The notes: a model not told the origin generated them from the letters alone. A stretch of 64,000 nucleotides of DNA from Victivallales bacterium (GCA_017554445.1 JAFZIJ010000157.1:46835-110834), one strand, 5' to 3'; counted from the first letter of the stretch, positions 27,391 to 37,355 are shown. Numbers and translations are program-made.

Positions 27391-29082
27391 ATGAAGAGAA
27401 TTTTTTACGCATGTTTGCTGATGGCGATTGGTTGCATGGCGTTGGAAACCATGTCGTTGGATAAATTGGACAAACCAGCCAGATGGAAGGTGGTCGGCGG
27501 CGTGACGGTTGAAGCCGCGGAGGGCGTGAACGGTCAGGCAGGCGTGGTCATCAGCCATTTACCGAAAGGCACGGCGCAGTTGCAGTTCGCGTTTGACGAC
27601 GAGCAGATGGATATTTTCGACCAATATCAAGGCGTGTCCTTTTATGTAAAAGGCGACGGCTCAGACTGTTGGGAGACGATCGGTTTGATGCATAATTACA
27701 ATTATACCTATCTTTATTTTGTGCCGTTGAAGAGCACGGAATGGGTCAAATACACGGTGGCATGGCGTGATTTCATTCCGGAAGGCCAATGCGGAATGAT
27801 TCAGCAGTCAGGCGGCATTCCAGCCTGCGGCATCAATACGCTGCGCATCGGCTGCCGTTGGAAAATCTGGTATGACAACGCCCAGATTCCCGAACATTCA
27901 TTGATGATTTCGGACGTGAAATTGGAGCCTGTCGTGAATCGCCCCGCGAACACATGGAAGCCTGCGCCGTTTGAAGGCGTGTTGGCCAAACTGCGCAACA
28001 AAGAGCCGTTGACGATTCAGTTCCAAGGAGATTCGATCACGGCGGGAACGAGTCTGGCCAACAAAGTCGCGGAACGGTATTCCATCAAGACGGAGGAACT
28101 GCTTCGGAAATGGCTGAAAAACGACAAAATCAACTGCGTGAATCGCGCCGTCGGCGGGGCTCGAACGAATGACGAACGCGCATGGCTGCAGCGTGATTTC
28201 AGTGGCGACGTTCCGGATTTGGTGACGCTGTGGATTGGCTACAATGACAAATCTGGTTGCAATACAGTCGGTTACTACAAGCAAACGATCGCGGATTATA
28301 TCGACCGCGTGGCGGAAATCACGAAAGGCAAATCTGCTTTTCTGCTGTTCACGCCCGGCCCTGGAAAAGGGCCGCGTTTCACGATGATGGACGACTATGC
28401 GCAGGCCATCCGCGAACTCGCTGCCGAACGTGGCCTCCCATGCTTTGATGTGAGCAAATTATTTAAAGCCTTCGGCAAGAAGGAGTTCTCTGATACGTAT
28501 ATGGCGGATACGGCGCATCCGAACGCAAAAGGGCATCAAGTTGTGGCGGATGCCTTGTGTGAGTTTTTGGTGAAAGCCGCCGGCATCACGGAGCCAAAGC
28601 CATTGCCTCCACCGGAGCCTGTTGTTGAAAATCATACGTCGTTGACGTGGGATTTCGAAGGCCCGATGGACAATTGGATTCTGGAACTGAACGCTGGACC
28701 GACGGATGAAAAAGCCAAAGACGGAAAACGTTGCATGAAACTGCTTTGCGCTAAAGGTGAAAAGGACCATACGCGGGCTTGGTCTCAGCCGATTCCCGTG
28801 AAGGCATGGCAGAAATTCACGGTGTCCGGCGATTTGTTGGCTGAATTGGATCACGACGAAGGAATCGGTGTATATGTCGTGGAATATGAAGACGATGCGG
28901 CGAAAGGGCCGTTCCGCAATCCGCTGGTCTGCATGGGGCGGAAGTCGCTGCCGAATTGGTCACATTTCTCTTCCGAATACAAAGTTCCGGAAGGTGTGAA
29001 AGCCATTCGACTGCTCTTCTGGTCATTCAAGACAAACGTGGGCAGCGTTTATCTGGATAATCTCTCCCTGCAACCGAGATGA
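27391..29082 (+). CDS. Exported SGNH/GDSL hydrolase with flanking carbohydrate-binding-like domains
   Basis: A 563-residue exported protein with a signal peptide (MKRIFYACLLMAIGCMA). Residues about 20-185 look like a jelly-roll binding domain. The SGNH hydrolase follows with S215 in QGDSITAG, block II in VGGARTN, block III in IGYND (N285) and the D373-H376 pair in MADTAHPN. A second beta-sandwich (about 405-563) closes the protein. It is probably an esterase that deacylates plant or mucin glycans in the periplasm or outside. AAAGGA precedes the ATG. Confidence 0.85.
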   Translation: MKRIFYACLLMAIGCMALETMSLDKLDKPARWKVVGGVTVEAAEGVNGQAGVVISHLPKGTAQLQFAFDDEQMDIFDQYQGVSFYVKGDGSDCWETIGLMHNYNYTYLYFVPLKSTEWVKYTVAWRDFIPEGQCGMIQQSGGIPACGINTLRIGCRWKIWYDNAQIPEHSLMISDVKLEPVVNRPANTWKPAPFEGVLAKLRNKEPLTIQFQGDSITAGTSLANKVAERYSIKTEELLRKWLKNDKINCVNRAVGGARTNDERAWLQRDFSGDVPDLVTLWIGYNDKSGCNTVGYYKQTIADYIDRVAEITKGKSAFLLFTPGPGKGPRFTMMDDYAQAIRELAAERGLPCFDVSKLFKAFGKKEFSDTYMADTAHPNAKGHQVVADALCEFLVKAAGITEPKPLPPPEPVVENHTSLTWDFEGPMDNWILELNAGPTDEKAKDGKRCMKLLCAKGEKDHTRAWSQPIPVKAWQKFTVSGDLLAELDHDEGIGVYVVEYEDDAAKGPFRNPLVCMGRKSLPNWSHFSSEYKVPEGVKAIRLLFWSFKTNVGSVYLDNLSLQPR

Positions 29083-29087
29083 ATCAT

Positions 29088-29114
29088 GCCCCACTGTGTT
29101 TTTGGCAGTGGGGC
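29088..29114 (+). terminator. Hairpin behind the SGNH hydrolase gene
   Basis: GCCCCACTG (29088-29096) pairs perfectly with CAGTGGGGC (29106-29114); the loop is T-rich but no T-run follows. It abuts a 9-nt repeat array. Confidence 0.6.
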
Positions 29115-29190
29115 TGGATTTGCTGGATTTACTGGATTGTCTGGATTTGTTTCTTCTCTAGAGAACTTCCAGAATATCCAGAACTTCCAG
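29114..29190. repeat. 9-nt CTGGATTTR array with inverted half
   Basis: Four 9-base units of the CTGGATTTG kind at 29114-29149, then a spacer, then three units of the inverse AACTTCCAG kind at 29164-29190. The halves can fold back on each other. The same word is arrayed at 52058 and 60364. Confidence 0.85.
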
Positions 29191-29214
29191 AAAAACATAT
29201 GCAAGCAGAGGTTG

Positions 29215-31962
29215 TTACTTCAGCCGTTTGATTTCTTCTATAAGTTCTGCGCGCAAAGCGCGGAGCTGTGCATTGGAAACACTGAAATTCAAGCAGTTCC
29301 AACTGATGAAATCCATCGTCTTCTGGATGCGTTCACGGCTTTGGGCGGCGATGGCGGCTTTGTCCGCTGTCGCCGCCGCTTTTTTGCAGAGATCATCCCA
29401 CAGGCGGATGTAGCGGTAGTCATAGACGCCTTCGCGGATGGCCTCCCACTGGAGCGTGTCGATGAGGCCGTTGCCTTGAGGTTGCGGATAGCAGATGCAG
29501 GCATCCTTCGCCTCGCGTTTGTCGTTGCCGTCGAAGTCGTTATAAGGGTTTCCATTGACGCGGAGGAACGTCCATGTCCAGGTGCCTGTCGCGCCGCTAC
29601 GCCAGTTGAAGATGCCGAGTATATGGCGGTTGGTGTAGATGTTGCAGTCCTGCTGGAGGCCGCCGTTCGTGTAGCAGCCGGAGCCGTACCACCAGAAGGC
29701 GTCGCCGTCGTCCAGCGACTCCTTTCGAAGGGTGTCGTTGGCTTCTTTCGTGCGGCAGGACATGTAAGCGATGTTGTTGTAACAGCGATAGTCTAGCCAT
29801 GGGGCGAGATGTTCACGGACAAAATCGCCGTAGCATGTGTTAAACGTCTTGAATCCAGCCTCTTTCACAAGTTTGAGCGTGCGGATCGCTTCATCGCCGC
29901 CGCGCCCTTTGTTTGGTTCATCGACGGTGTGGATGCAGTAGTCGGGCCAACCGTCCTCCTTAGCCATCGTGCGGATCGTCTCCAGAAGTTCATGGAAGCC
30001 TCTGACGAATTCTGGCGTGTGGTCGGCTGTTTCGACATTCAGCGCGCGCATCAGATAGCCGTTGACGGCTTGAAAGGAAATGACGGCGACGCCCGGGAAG
30101 CCAACTTGGCAGTAGAGCTTCATCAGGTGGCGGAAACGCGACATGTCGATATGGAAGTCCTTTCCGTCGTAAGTGACTTTCGCACCGTAGAATGGATACA
30201 TCATGAGGGCGTTCATGCCGTGTTCGCGGAACATGCGCATTTCGCGGAGGATTTCATCGTCGGTGAAATTCTGATAGACCCAGCGTTGCCCGTCCGCATA
30301 GAGGCCGAACGTCATGTCATGGTATTCGGGAAGGGTGAAATCATCGACTGTCAGGACATATGTGGCGACAGGCTTGCCATCCAGAAGGATAGGGGCGGAA
30401 TAGACGCCTGGCTTGGCATCCTGCGGAACGCTTGTGCGAATGCAAAATTCTACGGGATAGTCTTTTGTGAATTTTTTAGTCTTGCCGTCAACTGGTAAAA
30501 GACGTTCGGGGGCGGTGATGAACGTGGTGGCATTCCAATCCGTCCGTTGCGATGAAATTTCCGCCCATAGAAGTTTGACGAAATCTTTTGAAATAGCGGA
30601 AGGGCCTGCCAAATCGCCAATTGTGACGACACCTGTCATGTCCTTCAACGGCATGACAGCGAAAAATTCGCAGGAAACGAGGCCCGGCGATGTCTCGCCT
30701 TTGATTTCCGAACGGATTTCATCGGCGGCGGGACGGCTGTTCGGGCGGACAAAGCCAGGCTCCTCCCGTTGGAACAACTGGAAGCCGCAGGCGATGTCTT
30801 CAACGGTCGGTTTGACGGCAGGCTGCGGATCCTTCCATGGGATTTCCGTAAACGTCTTGCCTTCGCAAGTCACAGTTTTCCAAGATAGTTCCGCAAACGG
30901 CTTCTTGTTGGTATCGTATGCGGTGAAGCGGATGTTTCCTGCAAGAAAATCACTTTTCGCATAACGGAGGCCGACGAGATGTGAGAGCTTCGTATCGTTT
31001 GGGTCTGTAACAATCGCGGCTTCTGGTTTTCCAAAAGGACAAACAGCGGTCCATGTTTCACCGACATTGAACAGCGTTGGATTGGTCGTGCCATCGGCCA
31101 AAAATTCAAATTCAGCGGAATAGCCTTTCTGGCTGTCCAGCCATGGGGAGACGGCGACTCCCAAAAAGCAGTCGTCGTTTTCCAGAATTCTGTTTTCCTT
31201 GTGGAAGAGCGGCAGAATCAACTGGTTGGGAGCTAAGGCAACCACGGGGATGGCGCCTTCCATAATGTGAAGTTTCATGTCTTCGAAGCCTTGGTTCGGG
31301 ACACGGCTGAACTGAATGGACCAAATGCGGCCCGCCTGATTGTCCGCAATCGGAACATCGGCGAAAACCGTCATCTCCTTGTTACCGACGCTGTTGCCTT
31401 CGAAAACAACTTGCCCATCCGCATCGCAGATTGTGATGGCGACATGTTCAATCGGCTTGTCTCCAATGGCTTCGACTTTCAGTCTGCCGCCGTTGACCAT
31501 GAAGAACATCTTCGGGCGGCCATTAATTAGGTTAAGTGATTCGCCCGAAGACGCTTCGACGGCGCAACGGCCTGCGTTGACGTTGAGAAACGTGGAGTTT
31601 TGATTGGAATCAACGGTCAACTTCAGAACTTCCTGCGGCAGACCTGTCAATTCGATGACGCGTTGCTCCTTGACGGCGATAGTACCTTCCTGCAACATCT
31701 TGCCATTCATGTCGTTAAGCGAATAACGGAGGACGTCCATATATCGTCCGATAAGGCCGCAGCCAAGCGTCAGCAACAGTTTGCCAGTGGCGTCCGGAAC
31801 GAGATATGCCGTCTTCCGTTTGCGAAGTTGAAAGACATTGTTCGCCGGAACAGACAAATTGGATTGGGTGTCCGGCAGGACGAAGCCGCCTTGCAGGAGA
31901 TCATCCGCCCTGACGATGATTGAAAGGCTTAAAATGGCGAACAGTAGATATTTACATTTCAT
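29215..31962 (-). CDS. Exported DUF4091/GH123-like glycoside hydrolase
   Basis: A 915-residue exported protein with a signal peptide (MKCKYLLFAILSLSIIVRA). The first 350 residues are beta-rich and not recognised. The catalytic part from about 520 on resembles DUF4091 and GH123, with the neighbouring acidic pair in HTVDEPN (GH123 enzymes use an Asp-Glu pair with substrate assistance). The closing segment with WRSGATGTWTW and LQWEAIREGVYDYRY is typical of DUF4091. A role in cleaving N-acetylgalactosamine or related sugars is suggested by the family, not shown. AAAGGAG precedes the ATG. It is the third gene of a minus-strand cluster with the GNAT and sialate-esterase-like genes. Confidence 0.75.
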   Translation of the reverse strand: MKCKYLLFAILSLSIIVRADDLLQGGFVLPDTQSNLSVPANNVFQLRKRKTAYLVPDATGKLLLTLGCGLIGRYMDVLRYSLNDMNGKMLQEGTIAVKEQRVIELTGLPQEVLKLTVDSNQNSTFLNVNAGRCAVEASSGESLNLINGRPKMFFMVNGGRLKVEAIGDKPIEHVAITICDADGQVVFEGNSVGNKEMTVFADVPIADNQAGRIWSIQFSRVPNQGFEDMKLHIMEGAIPVVALAPNQLILPLFHKENRILENDDCFLGVAVSPWLDSQKGYSAEFEFLADGTTNPTLFNVGETWTAVCPFGKPEAAIVTDPNDTKLSHLVGLRYAKSDFLAGNIRFTAYDTNKKPFAELSWKTVTCEGKTFTEIPWKDPQPAVKPTVEDIACGFQLFQREEPGFVRPNSRPAADEIRSEIKGETSPGLVSCEFFAVMPLKDMTGVVTIGDLAGPSAISKDFVKLLWAEISSQRTDWNATTFITAPERLLPVDGKTKKFTKDYPVEFCIRTSVPQDAKPGVYSAPILLDGKPVATYVLTVDDFTLPEYHDMTFGLYADGQRWVYQNFTDDEILREMRMFREHGMNALMMYPFYGAKVTYDGKDFHIDMSRFRHLMKLYCQVGFPGVAVISFQAVNGYLMRALNVETADHTPEFVRGFHELLETIRTMAKEDGWPDYCIHTVDEPNKGRGGDEAIRTLKLVKEAGFKTFNTCYGDFVREHLAPWLDYRCYNNIAYMSCRTKEANDTLRKESLDDGDAFWWYGSGCYTNGGLQQDCNIYTNRHILGIFNWRSGATGTWTWTFLRVNGNPYNDFDGNDKREAKDACICYPQPQGNGLIDTLQWEAIREGVYDYRYIRLWDDLCKKAAATADKAAIAAQSRERIQKTMDFISWNCLNFSVSNAQLRALRAELIEEIKRLK

Positions 31963-32001
31963 GAAAGGCTCCTTTTGGAAATACTTTCTTTGCTTTGGTT
32001 T

Positions 32002-32487
32002 TCACTTACTTCCATATTTTTCCAAGATTGCTTGATACTCTCCGCTGTAAATGAAACTCTTGCCGTTCTTGTTTTCTCCAATGCGTTGCAAGCCAAGATA
32101 TTCCAAAATATTCTGTGCCTTCTGGTTCATTTTGTTCGCGCAGGCGGCCACATGTTGGGTATCTTGTGGAATGATGGTTATTATATATTGGTAAAGCCTT
32201 CTGAAAAGGCCTGAACCTTGGTAAGGCTTGGCAAATTGGATTTCGTCCATGCGCAACGTGTTGTCCTGCAAACGGTATTGGAAGTATCCCGCCAATTGGC
32301 CGTCGTCTAAGATCAGAATAACATGTTCAAACGCGGGAACAGCCTCCACCAGCCAGATTCTGCGGTCATCTTCATAACTGTCGCCAGTTGGAGCGATGAT
32401 CCGCATATTTCCTGCCAGTATGTCAAACATTCGTGGAATTTGTTCTTTCGGAATGTCTTTGAAATGGTGTTCGAAGATAATCTTCAT
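32002..32487 (-). CDS. GNAT-family N-acetyltransferase
   Basis: A 161-residue cytoplasmic protein with the GNAT fold: acceptor-site strands, then FAKPYQGSGLFRRLYQ, where QGSGLF is the acetyl-CoA-binding R/Q-x-x-G-x-G/A motif, and a C-terminal helix with NILEYLGLQRIGE. The substrate is unknown. It lies 17 bases behind the sialate-esterase-like gene and 39 bases before the GH123-like gene, so all three form one operon. Confidence 0.8.
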   Translation of the reverse strand: MKIIFEHHFKDIPKEQIPRMFDILAGNMRIIAPTGDSYEDDRRIWLVEAVPAFEHVILILDDGQLAGYFQYRLQDNTLRMDEIQFAKPYQGSGLFRRLYQYIITIIPQDTQHVAACANKMNQKAQNILEYLGLQRIGENKNGKSFIYSGEYQAILEKYGSK

Positions 32488-32504
32488 GTCGTGTTTCCAA
32501 TAAC

Positions 32505-34496
32505 TTAGAACATCATGAAATAATCTGGCTTGTCCGTGCGGAAGGGGATGGCGGGGAAGCCGTCGCTGTTGACGAGATTGACGGTGCAGAAGCCTGTGAA
32601 GGCGTAACGGACACGTTGCGGGAGGGAGACCATGGGCGACGACAGGATGACTCTATCGTATTCGATTCGTGCATCCGCCTTGTAGAGAGTGCCGTTTTCA
32701 CCGCCGATGGCGAAGGCTTTCGGCGGCTTGCCGTCCGTTGTCTTCAGGCCTTTGCCGACGTTGTCAAACTGAATGACGACTTCTCTGCCGTTGATGGACA
32801 TGTTTCTGAATACTGGGCCGTCGCAGTTGCGGCTGATCCAATGGAGCATGTCTTCAGCCTTGAGGGCGAGGCGGAGGCCGAGCGTCTGTTTATCACGCGG
32901 ATGGATGTCCGACGGATCGCCGCAGTCGAAGGCGGTGATCATGCCGACATTTTCCATGTCTTTCGGCAATTCCGCCTGGATTTCGCGTGTGAGCGCGTAT
33001 GCGGAAAACTCTGGAAATGGAAGGGCGTCAATATCTTCCGCTTTAACTGGATGATCTGGTGTATGTTGATGGAAGGCGGCCAGCTGGACTAGGAGGAACG
33101 GCATGTCGGCATCATGCCAGTTGTCGCGCAGATCTTCGATAAACAGTTTATGGAGAGGATAATAGGTGAATTGCCCGGCGTTCGTGCAGCCTTGATACCA
33201 AATGACGCCGCGGACGGCGTAGCGGAACCATGGGTTGAGCAGGGCGTTGAACAGCGTCGATGGATAGTTGGGCGATGTGGGCGACGACATGTCATTGCCC
33301 ATCTGCGGCGGATTCGGGCGAACCGGGAAGTCGTTCGGAACGGCGAAGAGGAGTTTGTAGCGAAGCCCCGTGATGCCTTTAACCGTTGCCTTTCTGCAAG
33401 TTATGGCGAAATCCATGTAATTGGCGCCGCCTACCATAAAATGGTTGTCCGCCACAACAGCGACGACGTTGTCTCCCGCATGCGTCACGCCGGCGGGAAT
33501 CGTATAGCGGCGCATGTTCGCCCAATAGGTTTCCGTATCGCATCCTGTTGATCCGACGAGTTTTCCGTTGACGTATGTCTGGTCAACATCATTGATGATG
33601 CCTAAATTCATTACGAGTTCCTTTCCCGCAATGGAGACTGGAAGTTTGAAATGGAAGCGAGTGACATAACGGCCGATGGTGTCCAACAAGACAAAACCCG
33701 CAGGTGTCTCGGTCCAACTGGAGTCGTCGAAATCTTCTGCCAACCATTTGGCGGGAACTTTTCCGATCTTGTCAAATTGGACAAGCCAGTCTCGCAACGG
33801 CTTGCAGTCAGGGCTGTTATAGAGTTCCGCCCATGTTTTGTCGCTGTTTGGATCCTGTTTTTCGAGCTCCCATCCATTATAATAAAGTGCTTCGTCTGAG
33901 ATCCATGCTTCGATGCGGGTGCCGCCCCATGCGGTGTTGATGAGGCCGATGGGAATGTTCAAATCGTCGTTGAGCTTGCGGCCGAAGAAATAGCCGCAGG
34001 CGGAGAAATCCGCGACGGTCTTCGCGTTACAGGCAACCCAGCCTTTGTTGTCCGGATTTTCATCTTCAAGAGGACCTTCCGGAGCGAGCCGCCGCGTCAG
34101 GAAAGAGTTGAAAAGACGGATGTTAGGATATTTCGCCTTCTTCAATTCCTGTTTGGCGTTAAGTGTCTGCCAGAACGGATTTTCCGTGTAGACTGGCATT
34201 TCCATGTTGGACTGGCCTGTGCACATCCAGACCTCCCCGATGAGAATGTCGTCGAACTTGACGGACGGTTTGGCGCCGTCATAACCTGCGGAAAGCGAAT
34301 ACGGGCCACCGGCGTTCATGAACGGGAAGGTGATGGACCATTCGCCGTCTTTGTCAACGGTTCCTTTTTTGGTCTTATCGGCGAATGTGACGGTGAATTT
34401 CTTGCCAGGCTCGCCTTTGCCAGAGAAGACGATCGGCCGTTCGCGTTGCAGAACCATGTGGGAGGAAAAGACGTGGTAGAAGCTGAATGATTTCAT
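32505..34496 (-). CDS. Sialate O-acetylesterase-like (SASA domain) protein
   Basis: A 663-residue protein. The SGNH-type nucleophile motif is GQSNM (S96), and the matching Asp/His region is DPSDIHPRDK near residue 540. Between these lies an inserted beta-sandwich (about 230-370). Such proteins remove O-acetyl groups from sialic acids or other acetylated glycans. No signal peptide is visible (the protein starts MKSFSFYHVFSSHMVLQRER), so it appears cytoplasmic, unusual for a mucin-directed enzyme but common for imported oligosaccharides. GGAG precedes the ATG. First gene of the operon with GNAT and GH123-like genes. Confidence 0.85.
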   Translation of the reverse strand: MKSFSFYHVFSSHMVLQRERPIVFSGKGEPGKKFTVTFADKTKKGTVDKDGEWSITFPFMNAGGPYSLSAGYDGAKPSVKFDDILIGEVWMCTGQSNMEMPVYTENPFWQTLNAKQELKKAKYPNIRLFNSFLTRRLAPEGPLEDENPDNKGWVACNAKTVADFSACGYFFGRKLNDDLNIPIGLINTAWGGTRIEAWISDEALYYNGWELEKQDPNSDKTWAELYNSPDCKPLRDWLVQFDKIGKVPAKWLAEDFDDSSWTETPAGFVLLDTIGRYVTRFHFKLPVSIAGKELVMNLGIINDVDQTYVNGKLVGSTGCDTETYWANMRRYTIPAGVTHAGDNVVAVVADNHFMVGGANYMDFAITCRKATVKGITGLRYKLLFAVPNDFPVRPNPPQMGNDMSSPTSPNYPSTLFNALLNPWFRYAVRGVIWYQGCTNAGQFTYYPLHKLFIEDLRDNWHDADMPFLLVQLAAFHQHTPDHPVKAEDIDALPFPEFSAYALTREIQAELPKDMENVGMITAFDCGDPSDIHPRDKQTLGLRLALKAEDMLHWISRNCDGPVFRNMSINGREVVIQFDNVGKGLKTTDGKPPKAFAIGGENGTLYKADARIEYDRVILSSPMVSLPQRVRYAFTGFCTVNLVNSDGFPAIPFRTDKPDYFMMF

Positions 34497-34570
34497 GGTG
34501 TCTCCGTTTGTATTAATACTTATAGTATGGATATGTCTTACATTACATTTTCAAACGGAAAGGTCAAGCA

Positions 34571-34606
34571 AAAAAAGACCCATGCCGAAAATTCGACATG
34601 GGCCTT
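34571..34606 (-). terminator. Terminator of the pseudopilin gene
   Basis: An imperfect 13-base stem (34577-34589 with 34592-34604, core CATGTCGAA) followed on the minus strand by a U-run read from the A-tract at 34569-34576. A second, perfect version of this terminator occurs at 35561-35600. Confidence 0.85.
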
Positions 34607-34645
34607 TGTGGCGATCAAATCAGAAATAACCGATGAAGGCGATTA

Positions 34646-35356
34646 TTACTGCAGGGAGAAATTCCACCACTTTTCTGGATGATAGAGATGATACTTGATG
34701 CTGCTGACGTGTCCGTCGATCCAGCAGACATTGCCGACTCCATTGTGGCGGAAGTACTCCCCGACGTAGATAGGGTTACTGTTCCATTGTCTCATGCCAT
34801 TGTAGGGCATGTCGTCGCCGTCAAAGCGCTGCTCGAAGGCATCTTCGGTGAAGACGGTCTCGGACGCAATCTTGATCTTAGAAATCCGCGTTCCGTCTTC
34901 GAAGAATTTGCCTGGATAGCCGAAGGCGGAGTATTGGTTGTAGTTGCTCTGACCTGTGATGAGGCCATTGATGGAACCGCTCGGGTAATCGTCCACGTAG
35001 GTGGCAGCGGCGCAACCGAAAGTCTTCTTGTCGCCGGTATAGTGATAAATGGTAAGAGCTCCCCAGTAAAGCTGCTCGTTCGAGAAATTGGCTTGGGAGA
35101 ACGTCGAGAAGTCCACAGGCCAGGCGGCGCCGTTCTGGTTGACACCGGGGATTTTACCGTCCGGCATGCGAGCGTCGTTGTCGTTCGTGTACATGAACAG
35201 GGCCGTTCCAAGCTGCTTGAGGTTGCTCACGCAGGAGGCTGAGCGGGCCTTGTCACGGGCCTTCTCGAGGGCAGGGAGTAGCATGGCGGCAAGAATTGCG
35301 ATGATTGCGATGACGACCAGCAATTCAATCAAGGTAAAGTTGATGATTCGTTTCAT
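34646..35356 (-). CDS. Prepilin-type pseudopilin of the H-x-G (DUF1559-like) kind
   Basis: A 236-residue protein with a type IV prepilin N-terminus: [19 protein letters not shown], with cleavage expected before F7 and the conserved Glu five residues on. The helix is followed by [15 protein letters not shown] and a C-terminal domain with CWIDGHVSS, the H-x-G-like end common in Lentisphaerae and Planctomycetes. AAGGAG precedes the ATG at 35356. These proteins are numerous in such genomes and are thought to form pseudopili or surface structures, often encoded near glycan genes. A truncated paralogue lies upstream at 35635. Confidence 0.88.
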   Translation of the reverse strand: MKRIINFTLIELLVVIAIIAILAAMLLPALEKARDKARSASCVSNLKQLGTALFMYTNDNDARMPDGKIPGVNQNGAAWPVDFSTFSQANFSNEQLYWGALTIYHYTGDKKTFGCAAATYVDDYPSGSINGLITGQSNYNQYSAFGYPGKFFEDGTRISKIKIASETVFTEDAFEQRFDGDDMPYNGMRQWNSNPIYVGEYFRHNGVGNVCWIDGHVSSIKYHLYHPEKWWNFSLQ

Positions 35357-35634
35357 TTTGTCGTCTCCTTGTTTGTGGTTTTCAATTGGGACGGATGCAT
35401 TTCTGAATGGACATAAATCCACTCTTCATTTTAATTTAATACAAAAAATATAATTCAACTACACATTTAACGCTATTTTTGAAAAAATTTTATTGAAATG
35501 GAAAAATTGGAAACTTTTTTTGAGGAGACAACAAAAAATTCTGTCATCGCATGCGGTAGCAAAAAAAATTGGCTCATGTCGAATTTTTCGACATGAGCCA
35601 TAAAAGCAATCAAAACAGAAACAATAGATCGTGA
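35357..35634. other. Upstream region of the pseudopilin gene
   Basis: About 280 bases without a gene. It carries the pseudopilin promoter region, very AT-rich between 35430 and 35570, and the terminator at 35561-35600 that belongs to the truncated paralogue. Confidence 0.5.
35561..35600 (-). terminator. Terminator behind the truncated pseudopilin copy
   Basis: Perfect 14-base stem TGGCTCATGTCGAA (35570-35583) with its inverse (35587-35600), three-base loop, and a U-run on the minus strand from the A-tract 35561-35568. Its core is the same as in the terminator at 34571. Confidence 0.92.
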
Positions 35635-35703
35635 TTATTGGTTCTGCTTGGAGAAGTCCCACCATTGACGGGGATGGTTGAGGTAGTTCTTGATGCCGCT
35701 TCA
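35635..35703 (-). pseudogene. Orphan C-terminal end of a second pseudopilin
   Basis: The minus strand reads SGIKNYLNHPRQWWDFSKQ and then a stop, homologous to the end of the intact pseudopilin ([20 protein letters not shown]). The sequence behind the stop, including the terminator, is also homologous. The rest of the gene is missing; the ribulokinase stop codon lies two bases away. Confidence 0.85.
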
Positions 35704-35705
35704 GT

Positions 35706-37355
35706 TTATTTATGGCAGTCACCAAGAAAATGCATGGTGTTGTTGCAAGTGATGCCAAAAAAGTCATGCAAAGTCATGAATTGTCTATAGATGTCATGGT
35801 ATTTTCTGGTATTTTCAATGACTGGCTTGTAGGAAACCGTCGCTTTCGCCCCCATGGCGCGGATGGCGGAGAAGACATCGTGATGGCCGCTGCGGCGACT
35901 ATCTGCGGCGGCGGCGAAAATAGCGGCACCAAGGGCGGCGGTTTGTGTGCAGGCGGTCGTCTTGATTTCCATGCCGAGAACGTCTGCGTAAATCTGCATG
36001 AGAAAAGGATTTTTGAGGGAGATGCCGCCGCAGGCGACAATGTCGTGAACAGGAAGGCCGTGCTGATTGAAGTTGTCGATGATTTTTCGTGCGCCGAAAG
36101 CGGTGGCTTCAATGAGAGCGCGGTAGATGTGCTCCGGCCGTGTGGCGAGCGTCATGCCGACGATGAGTCCAGACAGCCGCATATCGTTGATGCATGACTT
36201 GTTGCCGTTCCACCAGTCGAGTGCGATAAGTCCCGTATCGCCAGGCGAATAGACAGCGGCGAGTTCGGAAAGATAGGCGTGGATGGATATGCCGCGCCGC
36301 CGTGCTTCCTGTGCGTAATTTTCTGGAACACAATTGTCGATGAACCATTTGAACATGTCTCCAACACATGCTTGACCTGCCGCGTAGTTTGTGAAATTTG
36401 GCAGATTGGCGTCCTCCATGGCGGCGCAAATGCCTGGAATATCCTTCCATTCGCGGCCGAGAACCATATCCGCCGTGGAAGTGCCGATCATCATCATGAG
36501 CGTCCCTTCATCGGAGATTCCAACACCCGACAGGGCGGCATAGCCGTCCATCTGCCCTGCTGTGACGATGGTTTTCTCAGATAGTCCAAGTGATTGTGCC
36601 ATCGATGGATGCAATGTTCCAACGAATGCGCCTGGAGCCGCAATAATGGGATGGACGCCGTCGTGGAAAGCAAGCTTTGACGTGATGGCATCGAATGGCT
36701 GGCCTTTCGGATAGCCGTCCTGTGGCGTCCATAGCGATTTACATGTAAGCAACGGCGTGCTACGGACTTCGTGTTTTGTCAACAGGCTGACGATCCAGTC
36801 GCAGAGTTCGAAGAATGAAACGGTGTTTGCGAATACTTCCGAATCTTCATGAAAGATTTGCAAGACTTTGGGCATCAACGACTCGCAACCGATCGCCCCA
36901 CCGGATTTCCTGACGACGGGAAGCTTTTGGGCGATAGCAACCGCTGTGATTTCAGCCGCTTCAGTCGCCGCCGCATGATGTTTCCACATCTTCGGCCAGG
37001 CATGCGGGCGGTTGCGGAAGGAAGGCTGTTCACATAACGGCACAAGGCCTTCTGTCACAGGAATGACGGTGCTGGCAGTGGAATCAATGCCAATCGCAAT
37101 GACTTGCGATGGTTGGACTTGCGAAATTCTCAAAAGATTCGGTATGATATGGTATAGGGCCTGACGAAAGTCGTCCGGATCCTGCAACGCCCATTGCGGT
37201 GGCAACGGCGTATCATCGGGCAGTTCATGATCGATGACGGCATGTGGATAGACGAATTCGTCTTCCGCCAAAATCATTCCGTGCGTCGTGGAGACGAGAA
37301 TCCCGCGGCAGGAAAGCGAACCGTAATCAAGTCCAATGGTGTAGGTCATATTCAT
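35706..37355 (-). CDS. araB: Ribulokinase (FGGY family, AraB-like)
   Basis: A 549-residue cytoplasmic kinase of the FGGY family. The N-terminal ATPase fold starts GLDYGSLSCRG; GIDSTAST and the substrate-binding GQMDGYAALSG are present; ALIEATAFGAR and VACGGISLKNP belong to the second lobe. Length and the end (LHDFFG) fit L-ribulokinase, which phosphorylates L-ribulose in arabinose catabolism. No Shine-Dalgarno sequence is visible at either of the two first Met codons. The upstream GH172 gene on the same strand suggests an arabinose-related locus. No araA or araD is in the window. Confidence 0.85.
   Translation of the reverse strand: MNMTYTIGLDYGSLSCRGILVSTTHGMILAEDEFVYPHAVIDHELPDDTPLPPQWALQDPDDFRQALYHIIPNLLRISQVQPSQVIAIGIDSTASTVIPVTEGLVPLCEQPSFRNRPHAWPKMWKHHAAATEAAEITAVAIAQKLPVVRKSGGAIGCESLMPKVLQIFHEDSEVFANTVSFFELCDWIVSLLTKHEVRSTPLLTCKSLWTPQDGYPKGQPFDAITSKLAFHDGVHPIIAAPGAFVGTLHPSMAQSLGLSEKTIVTAGQMDGYAALSGVGISDEGTLMMMIGTSTADMVLGREWKDIPGICAAMEDANLPNFTNYAAGQACVGDMFKWFIDNCVPENYAQEARRRGISIHAYLSELAAVYSPGDTGLIALDWWNGNKSCINDMRLSGLIVGMTLATRPEHIYRALIEATAFGARKIIDNFNQHGLPVHDIVACGGISLKNPFLMQIYADVLGMEIKTTACTQTAALGAAIFAAAADSRRSGHHDVFSAIRAMGAKATVSYKPVIENTRKYHDIYRQFMTLHDFFGITCNNTMHFLGDCHK

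Noticed and set aside
35755..35790. TCATG words of the 10-nt type inside ribulokinase
   Set aside because: They encode the normal ending LHDFFG of the family, so the similarity to the 10-nt arrays is taken as chance.
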